From Massilia sp. WG5 (lineage in GTDB: Bacteria; Pseudomonadota; Gammaproteobacteria; Burkholderiales; Burkholderiaceae_D): a stretch of 64,000 bases of DNA. The translations under genes and the position numbers were made by a program. The notes under the pieces are model-generated. The model was given only the letters and a program-made list of their open reading frames with translations. It had not been told where the DNA came from and searched no databases. The stretch spans positions 1,116,001 through 1,180,000 of the forward strand of contig NZ_CP012640.2 of the NCBI RefSeq assembly GCF_001412595.2. Direction: 5' to 3'. Positions 18,958 through 26,745 of the stretch are shown here, piece by piece (the stretch's first letter is position 1; each line of letters opens with the position of its first letter).

Positions 18958-19583
18958 ATGGCGACGAAACGTTCACTCGACGACTCTACCCCGTCGGTCC
19001 ACACTGGCGACAGGCCGCCAGCGTCGAACTCTGACCATATCGCAGCTTTGTACGATATCGTGACAGAGCATGCCCGGGCTGGTCTGCAAGAGATTGCTGA
19101 GGACTTACATCGCCGCTGTGGCGCACGCGTCTGTGCGGCGACGATTCGTCGCGCGTTACGTGCTCAAGGCATCGTACGACTCAAGCCGGTACGACGGGCG
19201 TACGCTGCAACCGCGGCCAAGGGGCCCAAGCGCTATGGCTACACGGCAGCCCATCGCCGCAAGGACGTGTCACCGTACAGTACCAATCTGACGGACGCGG
19301 AATGGGATCTGGTCGCCGATTTGTTCGAGCCTGCGCCGGGGCAACAAGGTACGCCTGTGCACTACAGTCGGAGAGAGAGCTCGTGAATGCATGTTCGTAC
19401 GGACTACGTACAAGCTGCGCCTGGCGGCTCTTACCCGAGACGTTCCCGCTCTGGCAGGCAATCTACAAAGCATTCGCGCGCTGGGTTGGGGCGGGCGTGT
19501 TCGAGCAGATACAAGACCGGCTGCGCGAACAATGGCGTGCACCGGTACAACAAAACCGCATTGTCCTGACCAAACGATCATGA
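18958..19583 (+). pseudogene. IS5-type transposase remnant with N-terminal winged helix
   Basis: The first frame (18958-19386) encodes a winged-helix/HTH region (LQEIAEDLHRRCGARVCAAT) followed by the start of an IS5-type DUF4096 domain (STNLTDAEWDLVADLFEP). A gain of two bases in the short (GA)n run at about 19371-19380 shifts the rest into another frame (LVNACSYGLRTSCAWRLLPE, then PLWQAIYKAFARWVGAGVFE). Homology stops near 19580, before any DDE catalytic residues. It is a frameshifted and 3'-truncated transposase. Confidence 0.75.
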
Positions 19584-19825
19584 CGGTAGCGTCACCCTTG
19601 CAGATGAAAGAGACTTGAGGGTGGAAGGTGACGGGTAGAGGTCGTGCTTAAACTTTGGCGGGCTCGCACCCCGTACCCAACGTGACCCGCCGAGCTGACT
19701 CGCACCCAGGATTGCACCTGCAAGGGCGTACGCTAAATTGGCCGTTGGCGAATTATCACCATCAGGCATCTTCAGTCTCGGCTCCCGCACCTTCCATTTT
19801 TGAGTCTAGCTCAAAGGGAGGGGCG

Positions 19826-21049
19826 ATGGAACTGGTGACGATCCATAAAAGCGTGATTGGCCTGGATGTCCATCAGGCGCAGATCACGGCCTGTGCGCTG
19901 ATTGAAATGCCCGATGGATCAACCCGGGTCGAACAGCGCCAGTTCGGTGGGTTCAAGCGTGATCGACGAGAATTGGCTGAATGGGCGTTGGCCCTCAAGC
20001 CAGACGAAGTGGTCATGGAAAGCACGGGCATCTATTGGAAGAGCCCTCATGCAGCGCTTGAAGCGGTCGGCATTCTTGCCAAGGTCGTCAATGCGCGGCA
20101 TGTTAAAAACGTTCCAGGGCGCAAGACCGACATTGGCGACGCGCAGTGGCTGGCGATGCTGTCACGGGCCGGTTTGCTACGTGGATCATTCATTCCACCC
20201 GCTGTCCTGAGGGAGCTGAGGCTGATCGCCCGTCAGCGACAAAAACTGGTCAGCCAGCTCACGGGTGAAAAAAACCGACTCCACAAGATCCTGGCCGATG
20301 GCGGCGTGCGTCTGAGCGTTGTGGTCAGCGATCTTCACGGACAGTCCGCGCGGATCCTGGTCAAAGCCATCATCAGAGGATGTTCGCCTCAAGAAGTTCT
20401 GGATCAAGCGAGCAAACGCCTTCGCGCCAGTAGAGAAGTGCTCTACGATGCGGTACAGGGGGAATTGACCGATAGCCATCGGTTTGCGTTGGGCGAAATA
20501 ATGCAGCACATCGAGGAGATCGAAGCGCGCCTTGCGCGCTTCGAGGCCCGTTTGCTCAATGGCCTCCAACCTGAACACAACGCGTTGGCGTTGCTGCAAA
20601 CGGTACCCGGTATCGACCTTGTGGGCGCGGCCATGCTGCTTGTCGAAATCGGCTCTGACATGACTTCATTTGGCAGCGCTGACCGATTGGCATCGTGGAT
20701 CGGCATTTGTCCGGGCAATCACGAATCTGCGGGCAAGCGTAAATCCGGTCGAGCGCGCAAAGGCAATCCCTACGTGCGTCGGCTGCTTTGCGAGTTTGCA
20801 CATGCCGCCTGCCGTTCAAACTGTGCCTTTAAACCGAAATTTGATGCCTTGATGCCGCGTCGAGGTTACAAGCGCAGCATCGTTGCAATCGGCCACAGCA
20901 TCATCCGCACCATCTTTTTCATGCTCCAGCGCCGCGAACATTACCGCGACCGCCTGGTCGATTACGAAGCCATGGCGGTCAAGCGTAATGCCCCCCGATG
21001 GATCAAGGCACTGACTAAATTCGGCTACCTCGATTCAGCCAGCGCCTGA
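19826..21049 (+). CDS. IS110 family transposase
   Basis: 407 residues from ATG 19826, with AAGGGAGGGG just upstream. The N-terminal DEDD domain has SVIGLDVHQAQITA (first Asp), VVMESTGIYW (Glu) and GRKTDIGDAQWLAML (Asp pair). The C-terminal Transposase_20 domain has LLQTVPGIDLVGAAMLLVEI and SGRARKGNPYVRRLL, with the serine region expected for this family. The reading frame is undamaged, so the element could still be active. Confidence 0.92.
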   Translation: MELVTIHKSVIGLDVHQAQITACALIEMPDGSTRVEQRQFGGFKRDRRELAEWALALKPDEVVMESTGIYWKSPHAALEAVGILAKVVNARHVKNVPGRKTDIGDAQWLAMLSRAGLLRGSFIPPAVLRELRLIARQRQKLVSQLTGEKNRLHKILADGGVRLSVVVSDLHGQSARILVKAIIRGCSPQEVLDQASKRLRASREVLYDAVQGELTDSHRFALGEIMQHIEEIEARLARFEARLLNGLQPEHNALALLQTVPGIDLVGAAMLLVEIGSDMTSFGSADRLASWIGICPGNHESAGKRKSGRARKGNPYVRRLLCEFAHAACRSNCAFKPKFDALMPRRGYKRSIVAIGHSIIRTIFFMLQRREHYRDRLVDYEAMAVKRNAPRWIKALTKFGYLDSASA

Positions 21050-21234
21050 TCTAACGGCGTCGTCCCCGAGTATGGCTACTCACAGGCCAGGGGTACGCAC
21101 GTCTCGATGGTTCTCTCTTTCACGCTAAATTCGGCTACCTCGATTCAGCCAGCGCCTGATCTAACGGCGTCGTCCCCGAGTATGGCTACTCACAGGCCAG
21201 GGGTACGCACGTCTCGATGGTTCTCTCTTTCACG
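21015..21234. repeat. 110-bp tandem duplication at the IS110 3' end
   Basis: Bases 21015-21124 are repeated at 21125-21234 with no difference that I can see, each unit starting CTAAATTCGGCTACC. The unit includes the last ten codons and stop of the transposase (FGYLDSASA) and the downstream end of the element. The ninth base of a third unit departs from the repeat (CTAAG at 21235). Confidence 0.9.
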
Positions 21235-21241
21235 CTAAGTT

Positions 21242-22085
21242 TACAGAAAGCCGAGAGAGCTAAGTCTTGCCGTGATAGGTCGCGCGGGCGCTCGCCACGA
21301 GCTCGGAAAAATCGAGCTTCCTGACTCGCTGAATGACGCAAAAAGTCGTTTAGCACGCGTAGACCCATTTGGTCTTAAGCGTCTCTACGACAACTTACGC
21401 GAGAAGATCGAAGAAGGCAGGATTTCCGAGTTGCTGCCTATGAACCCGAAGGACGCCCCTTCAGGTTTCTATGAATCGCTGTTTGGCCGAATCGTAGAAC
21501 AGGTGAATGGGGGATCAAGGAAGTTTGGGGCGCTAGCAGGAAGGCTGGCCGTGGACTGGATGAAGGCCATCCCCTACCTCGAGATGTTAGGTCGTTGGAT
21601 TTCAAGGCAGCGCAAGAGCGAGCGTAAGAAAGCCGAGCAAGCTTTAAATGATGGCATGACTCCTGCGAAGCCCAAAACGCTAGACGCTCTCATACGAGAC
21701 GCCTTCGACCTTATTGAAGAAATCGTACGTTTCCAATGTTTGCAGCTTGGGAAGGCCTGTCGAGACCTTCTGCTACAGGCACTACGACAAACAGGGAAAC
21801 GCCGATCTAGTACTAAAGGTGTTCGACTCTGCCCTGGCGCTGGAACTCGGAATTTCATAAAAGGCCGCAACAGCCTATGTTGAACTCGACCTGTCGCGAA
21901 TAGCTGCGTCCGCCCTCCAGCGTCTTTCGCCTGAGGAAGGCCCTCTCACAACGGAAGCCTCACGGCAACTCCTTCGCGATTTGAAGGTGGAAAGCCTTAA
22001 CCTAAGCCCAATAATCGTCACCGAGTTGCTTAGACTGGGCCTGAGTAAAGAAGCGAATAATTCATCACCATCCCAGCAAGGCTAG
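21242..22085 (+). pseudogene. 3' remnant of a larger gene, frameshifted
   Basis: An open frame enters from the IS110 end with no credible start and reads KPRELSLAVIGRAG, faintly like helicase motif VI, then a long helical region (DPFGLKRLYDNLREKIEEGR, VDWMKAIPYLEMLGRWI). Near 21790 the protein reading moves to another frame (NADLVLKVFDSALALELGIS), meets an in-frame TAA at about 21860, and resumes (KAATAYVELDLSRIAASALQ) until a stop at 22083-22085. The 5' part was probably removed by the IS110 insertion. The original function is unknown; helicase is only a guess. Confidence 0.5.
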
Positions 22086-22251
22086 CTAGCCAAATTAATC
22101 CTAGGAGCCTACTGCATGCTTTACCCTATGCGACTCGTTTCTTTGCCTAACTAGGGGGTTGTCGTTTTGATACTCTCATTAAATCAGTACAAAGCCTTAA
22201 AAAAAGGAAAAACTTCGCTCGTCAGATTCAGTGGCCTACAGATGAGCGATA

Positions 22252-23565
22252 TTACACCAAGAAGTTGGAAACCGAATTAGTTGAAATTGTTTCAGACTTT
22301 CCGGCAAAAAAATCGAGCATTTTTATCTCTTCAACCGCTTCAGGCGGCAATCCTTCGTCAATCTGCTGACGATTCCCTGGCAATGCAAAAGGAACTACAA
22401 TCTCCGCTCTCTTCCGAGTAATGGTTTTGATGTAATGACGTGTCGTCTCAATGGAAACATGCCCGAGCTGAAACTGCAAAAACGTTTGAAACTGGGCTGC
22501 CATTCTTTCATCTAACTCAATTCCTTTTAGTCGACAATAGTTCCATAAAAGATGCGTCGCGCCGGTATGGCGTAGGTAGTGAGGTTTAACTTTTAAGCCT
22601 GTCTGACGAAATGCCTCTTCCACCATGTATGGTTTTACTGGAACCCCGCTTTCCGTAAGCCAGAGTAACTGTCCCGCTTGTGGTAGCTCAAGCTGCCCCT
22701 GACGTAGACTAGCATTTTTGCGAACACTATAACTCTGGTCAAATAGTTTCTTGCGACTCTCGAAACATTTCGATATATAGTCACGGTAAATAGCCTCAAC
22801 AGTTTCTGGCCAAATATAACACCAAGCGGGCTTGCGTCCTTTAGCGATATGGTGAAACTTAAGAAATTCCGTGTCAGTGGCCCTCATTTCCGGCCATAAC
22901 ATCCAATGCGGATTTAATTTTCCTCGCGATCGAGGCAATTGGCATGCATTACTTACCCGAAGGCAAGTTTGCATCATTGTTTGCGCTAGTACCGCATATA
23001 CAATGTCAATTTTCGCTAGGCGACGATATAGTTCCCCGTAAGTCGCCATGCTAATTACACGACCGACGTAATCATCAACTATTGGAGTTCTTTTCTGTCC
23101 GTCATCTTGGGCATAATGATGAACGTACCTACTATGGACATCACCAACCTCATCACGATGCCCGGCCCGTGTGGCTGCTCGCTTTTCCGGGAAGATCGCC
23201 GCATGAGAGATTCCTTTCATGGTTAGAAACTCGAAAAACTCGCGTATCCGAAGGTATTTAGTGTTGTACGTTGAATTACCCCATCCGTGAACGTTCTGCT
23301 GCGCATCAAGTAGACGCGTTACCTGCTCATAAGTCACTGACGTAAAATGAAACCCATTTGCAAACAGCGCCTCTAAGAACTGCTTGATGTCATAAGCTAT
23401 ATTTCTTAGTGAACTTACGTCCACAGTCTTCATCCCGACCAAGATACGCGACGGCCAATAGAAGCGATATATCAAAAACTCGCACATCTCCCTTTGCAGA
23501 ATTCCGTCAACAAAAGGAATAAGCAAGCCTGAGTCAAGATCTTTATACAGTTCTATTTCCATTTG
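22252..23565 (-). CDS. tyrosine recombinase C of the integration module
   Basis: 437 residues from ATG 23565; the frame is open to a TTG at 23733 (56 more residues), which would overlap the upstream gene, so the start is uncertain. All catalytic motifs are visible: Arg in QTCLRVSNACQLPR, HxxR as KPHYLRHTGATHL, His in LGHVSIETT and the nucleophile Tyr in RHYIKT. It is the smallest and least divergent of the three recombinases here and is the last gene of the module. It probably performs strand exchange for integration or excision of the island. Confidence 0.88.
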   Translation of the reverse strand, partial: QMEIELYKDLDSGLLIPFVDGILQREMCEFLIYRFYWPSRILVGMKTVDVSSLRNIAYDIKQFLEALFANGFHFTSVTYEQVTRLLDAQQNVHGWGNSTYNTKYLRIREFFEFLTMKGISHAAIFPEKRAATRAGHRDEVGDVHSRYVHHYAQDDGQKRTPIVDDYVGRVISMATYGELYRRLAKIDIVYAVLAQTMMQTCLRVSNACQLPRSRGKLNPHWMLWPEMRATDTEFLKFHHIAKGRKPAWCYIWPETVEAIYRDYISKCFESRKKLFDQSYSVRKNASLRQGQLELPQAGQLLWLTESGVPVKPYMVEEAFRQTGLKVKPHYLRHTGATHLLWNYCRLKGIELDERMAAQFQTFLQFQLGHVSIETTRHYIKTITRKRAEIVVPFALPGNRQQIDEGLPPEAVEEIKMLDFFAGKSETISTNSVSNFLV

Positions 23566-23704
23566 CCCAACAGATGCTTTATTTATCAAACCAAAGCAGA
23601 TTCCCGGACGAGTAATTGCCGCGCCCGAGCGACCGCCCTCTTCACCAACCTGCTTCCGCACGCAAACAGCGAAACGCGCTATAGCAGAAGTTCTTACATT
23701 GTGA

Positions 23705-24709
23705 TTATGACGAGGCGTGTTTGTTTCGCACAACGATCATTTCGTCGATCCAGGTTTCCTTATAAGGATCCGGCAACGTCAACTTTTTATACATTAAATC
23801 TAAGTCCTCATAACTAAGCATCTTGCCAGAGGCGTGACGATTGGCGTTCCGTTCCTTTACGATCTCATTTGGTGTATCAAAAAATACGCAACATTTTGTT
23901 ACATCCTTGGCGCGTTTAGCGTACTGTACTAGATTTTCACGTTCATATCGCGTCAGGTTTGTCGCATCAAATATTACTGAATGGCGATCAGTGTATAGTT
24001 GGGCGTTGGCAGCCCAGGTCGACTTGCCCGAACAAGGCAGTCCGACTAATACATAAAGTCGCTTTGGATGCGCTCGGCTTAGTGCCTCATCTAATTCGTC
24101 GTAACACTTCAGCCATGCATCATGGCGGGCGCCCTCGTCACTGAATCTGTAAATCGCATTGCCAAACAAATATTTGTCGGGACAGATTACGGTTCTTATC
24201 GCACGATCAATTCCAACGACTTGTCCTGAGCCTTGTCCTTTAGTCGACACCGGATCTGATAATTTGGCTTGCAAGAGCAAGATCGTTTTACGCGCTTCGT
24301 CAAGTTCTCGCAACCAATTTGACGATACATTTTTGGCGGTTTCCAACTCCATAATAATTGGTCGAACTGATGACTTTACGCGATCTAGTTCTTGTTCCAA
24401 ATCCGCAATTTCGCTATTCTCATGAACAACAGCCTTGCAATTTTGAAATTCTTCTCGAAAAGCAATGATTTCCACACCGATTTTTCGATAGTCCTCTGCG
24501 ACACCATTTTCGGCAAATGGCTTATTTCCAGTAAGATAAGATTTAGCGACGCATGCTTTCTCAGCTATTTTTGTGATACTACATTCATTTACTTTATTCA
24601 TTCTCTTTGCGCGCTCCTTGCACTCTTTGAACGCCTGTCGGATATCTAAGAGTCGTTCCTGATGAGTTCTCGCGTCACGTTTCCTTTTCGAGCCAAAATC
24701 AGACTCCAT
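23705..24709 (-). CDS. TnpC-like helix-turn-helix/coiled-coil protein fused to a P-loop kinase
   Basis: 334 residues from ATG 24709; a GTG at 24718 overlapping the upstream stop is an alternative. The first part (SITKIAEKACVAKSYLTGN) looks like the small DNA-binding region of DUF6262/Tn554 TnpC-type proteins, followed by a heptad-like coiled coil (residues about 100-170). The C-terminal half is a P-loop kinase of the AAA_33/polynucleotide-kinase type: Walker A VGLPCSGKST (Lys229), then VIFDATNLTRYERENL and ERNANRHASGK. It sits between recombinases B and C, as TnpC follows TnpA and TnpB in Tn554. The kinase substrate is unknown; DNA ends, nucleotides or RNA are possible. Confidence 0.75.
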   Translation of the reverse strand: MESDFGSKRKRDARTHQERLLDIRQAFKECKERAKRMNKVNECSITKIAEKACVAKSYLTGNKPFAENGVAEDYRKIGVEIIAFREEFQNCKAVVHENSEIADLEQELDRVKSSVRPIIMELETAKNVSSNWLRELDEARKTILLLQAKLSDPVSTKGQGSGQVVGIDRAIRTVICPDKYLFGNAIYRFSDEGARHDAWLKCYDELDEALSRAHPKRLYVLVGLPCSGKSTWAANAQLYTDRHSVIFDATNLTRYERENLVQYAKRAKDVTKCCVFFDTPNEIVKERNANRHASGKMLSYEDLDLMYKKLTLPDPYKETWIDEMIVVRNKHASS

Positions 24710-24710
24710 T

Positions 24711-26714
24711 TCATTCACCCACCAATTCGCTTGGAAATATCTTTTCAATATCCGAGGCATATTGTTTGACAAAAGCTCGCGCTTGAATACGCAACTCCTC
24801 TGTAGCAAGAGGTTGTCCGACTCTCGATTCTAAAAATCCGATATACCAATAAAAGGAATCTCGGAGAGCGGTTGACCAAGGGCCAAGCATCGCATGCTCA
24901 CAGCGTTTACCAACGCACTGCGCAGGGTTTGGTGCCGCTTGCATATAGCGCCACAATTCTTGATCTATCGCATATTGCTTGATGTTGTCTCGCTCAGTTC
25001 GTATTGCACATGGTGGAGGAGACGAGTCATGGGGATTCCTCGTACACAGAACACCGAACGGCGTCATCATTGCCAACATTGAACCGCTAACAATTCGCTC
25101 TCTAACGCGTTCTTCAAAAGACGTCAATAGCTCTGAATCCGACATTGATTCGGAATTCGCATTTTGAACAGATCGATGAGATTCATAACCCCTAATGAGT
25201 TCTTCTCCTCTTCCACCTGCGAGCCGGCCAGTTGACGCCGCTTTACTCATTCTCTTGGCCATTGCGCTTGCAGCTTCCTCAATTGCATCTTTTCTGGCTT
25301 TAAGGAAAATAGGATTGTGATGAAGGTAGGCAAGAGGCATCAAGTTGCTACCGTGACCAAACAAACGCCTCACCAAAAGTATCGACAGACTACTTGCGGA
25401 GTCTAGCCAACCGGCAACTGTAGCACGGTAACAATGAGCGGTGTATTCATCATCGTCACCATAAGGCGTGACAAAGGGAATGTCGAACCATTGCGCGAAT
25501 TTCCGTAGCCATCGATTGACCGTGGATTTACAAACCCTTGCCTTATCTAGTTCTTGTATTCGCCTATAGTTTTTCCCGAAAGGAGCTATAACGTAAGGAC
25601 TATCGTCATTCCATCGCAATTTTTCTAGAATCGAAATAGCATGGTTAGTTTGCTCTGGAACTGGCAGACGGAGGTGTATCGCGGTTTTATTCACATAGGC
25701 GTCGACATAGTAGAGCATGTCGGCTCTACCAGAAGGCCTACAACAGCCTGTTCGGACGAAGGTGAGATCAAGGTTTCTTAGTCCAGTAGTTAAGAAAATA
25801 ATATTAACGCACGCAGCCCTCAACAAATTGACCATCGAGAGAAAGATCTTGAACGGCAGCGGCCCTTCTTTGGAGAAACCCGCGTGATTGCGCGGCGATG
25901 AGCACGCAAGTTTTTTTATCGATGTGGCAAACTTGATTCCAGCTTCAGATCGAAGATATGGAGTATAGCTTTCCGAACTCATGGTCACCGCTTCCCGATG
26001 AGCCGCTAATATCAACTCGGAATATTCCTCGATTATCCACATTGACCGTTCAATGACGGGCTGGGTGGTTTGTGGAGGCATAGCCAAATATGGCCTCACT
26101 TCAAAAGCTGGCTCTTTTAAATTTGCATAACGCTTGTTAATCCATTTCTCAAATGAAGTATCTTTCCATGGATATTCAAATGTAGGCAGAAGAAAATATA
26201 AACCGTCCACCGCATGCCGGGGCAAGTCCTTCAGAAGATTCAGGCATGTCGGCAACCTTCTGACTTCTGCACGTAAAACGATCTTCTGATCGATTAAGGG
26301 AACAAGCTCATCGGTTCCGATTTCATTGAGTCCAATTAAATATTCTCCGGCACATCCTTGAAGGATGGATTTTTCCTCTAAAGTCTGCTTTAAAAAGCCT
26401 AACAACATATTGAGATAACCCGCTACCGTAGATAGGCTAACCCGTTTCAACTCAATATAATTGAGTATAGCAATTTTTAAAAGTAGAACAAACGCAGGAC
26501 GTTTGTTGGCTGGATCAACCGACATCCAGCGGATACCGGATTGAGGTATTGTCTCATCTCGCCACTCTAGATCCTTAAAAATGTTCGTCGAGCCTGGAAT
26601 TTTTTTTTCCGAGTACCTATCGGCTAACTGTCGGATACAAATCCACTGTGCGTTTGCCAGATCCGCTAGCTCTTCAAAATTTTTAGACCGCGCTTCAAAA
26701 ACGATATTTTCCAT
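24711..26714 (-). CDS. tyrosine recombinase B of the integration module
   Basis: 667 residues from ATG 26714; the frame is open further upstream into the preceding gene, but the upstream residues look like a shadow of it. Catalytic elements are complete although divergent: Arg in FLTTGLRNLDLTF, H-x-x-R as TAHCYRATVAGW, His in RLFGHGSNL and Tyr in PLAYLHHN. It is much longer than XerC/D-type enzymes, with a large N-terminal region of about 330 residues before the catalytic core. It begins 31 bases after recombinase A and is followed by the kinase gene after one base, so the four genes form one operon. Confidence 0.85.
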   Translation of the reverse strand: MENIVFEARSKNFEELADLANAQWICIRQLADRYSEKKIPGSTNIFKDLEWRDETIPQSGIRWMSVDPANKRPAFVLLLKIAILNYIELKRVSLSTVAGYLNMLLGFLKQTLEEKSILQGCAGEYLIGLNEIGTDELVPLIDQKIVLRAEVRRLPTCLNLLKDLPRHAVDGLYFLLPTFEYPWKDTSFEKWINKRYANLKEPAFEVRPYLAMPPQTTQPVIERSMWIIEEYSELILAAHREAVTMSSESYTPYLRSEAGIKFATSIKKLACSSPRNHAGFSKEGPLPFKIFLSMVNLLRAACVNIIFLTTGLRNLDLTFVRTGCCRPSGRADMLYYVDAYVNKTAIHLRLPVPEQTNHAISILEKLRWNDDSPYVIAPFGKNYRRIQELDKARVCKSTVNRWLRKFAQWFDIPFVTPYGDDDEYTAHCYRATVAGWLDSASSLSILLVRRLFGHGSNLMPLAYLHHNPIFLKARKDAIEEAASAMAKRMSKAASTGRLAGGRGEELIRGYESHRSVQNANSESMSDSELLTSFEERVRERIVSGSMLAMMTPFGVLCTRNPHDSSPPPCAIRTERDNIKQYAIDQELWRYMQAAPNPAQCVGKRCEHAMLGPWSTALRDSFYWYIGFLESRVGQPLATEELRIQARAFVKQYASDIEKIFPSELVGE

Positions 26715-26745
26715 AGCATCAATGGTGATCCGAACTAAACGTTTA

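Larger units (their letters stand above)
19590..21234 (+). mobile_element. IS110-family insertion sequence
   Basis: An intact IS110-type transposase gene with about 235 bases of upstream non-coding DNA after the broken IS5 remnant. IS110 elements lack clear terminal inverted repeats and usually do not duplicate the target, so the ends given here are estimates. In the IS110 group the upstream non-coding segment encodes the bridge RNA that selects target and donor. The right end includes a 110-bp tandem duplication. Confidence 0.6.

Noticed and set aside
22086..22251. Plus-strand coding remnant between the gene remnant and recombinase C
   Set aside because: A frame reading KSVQSLKKRKNFARQIQWPT runs into the 3' end of recombinase C on the opposite strand; too short and unrecognised.
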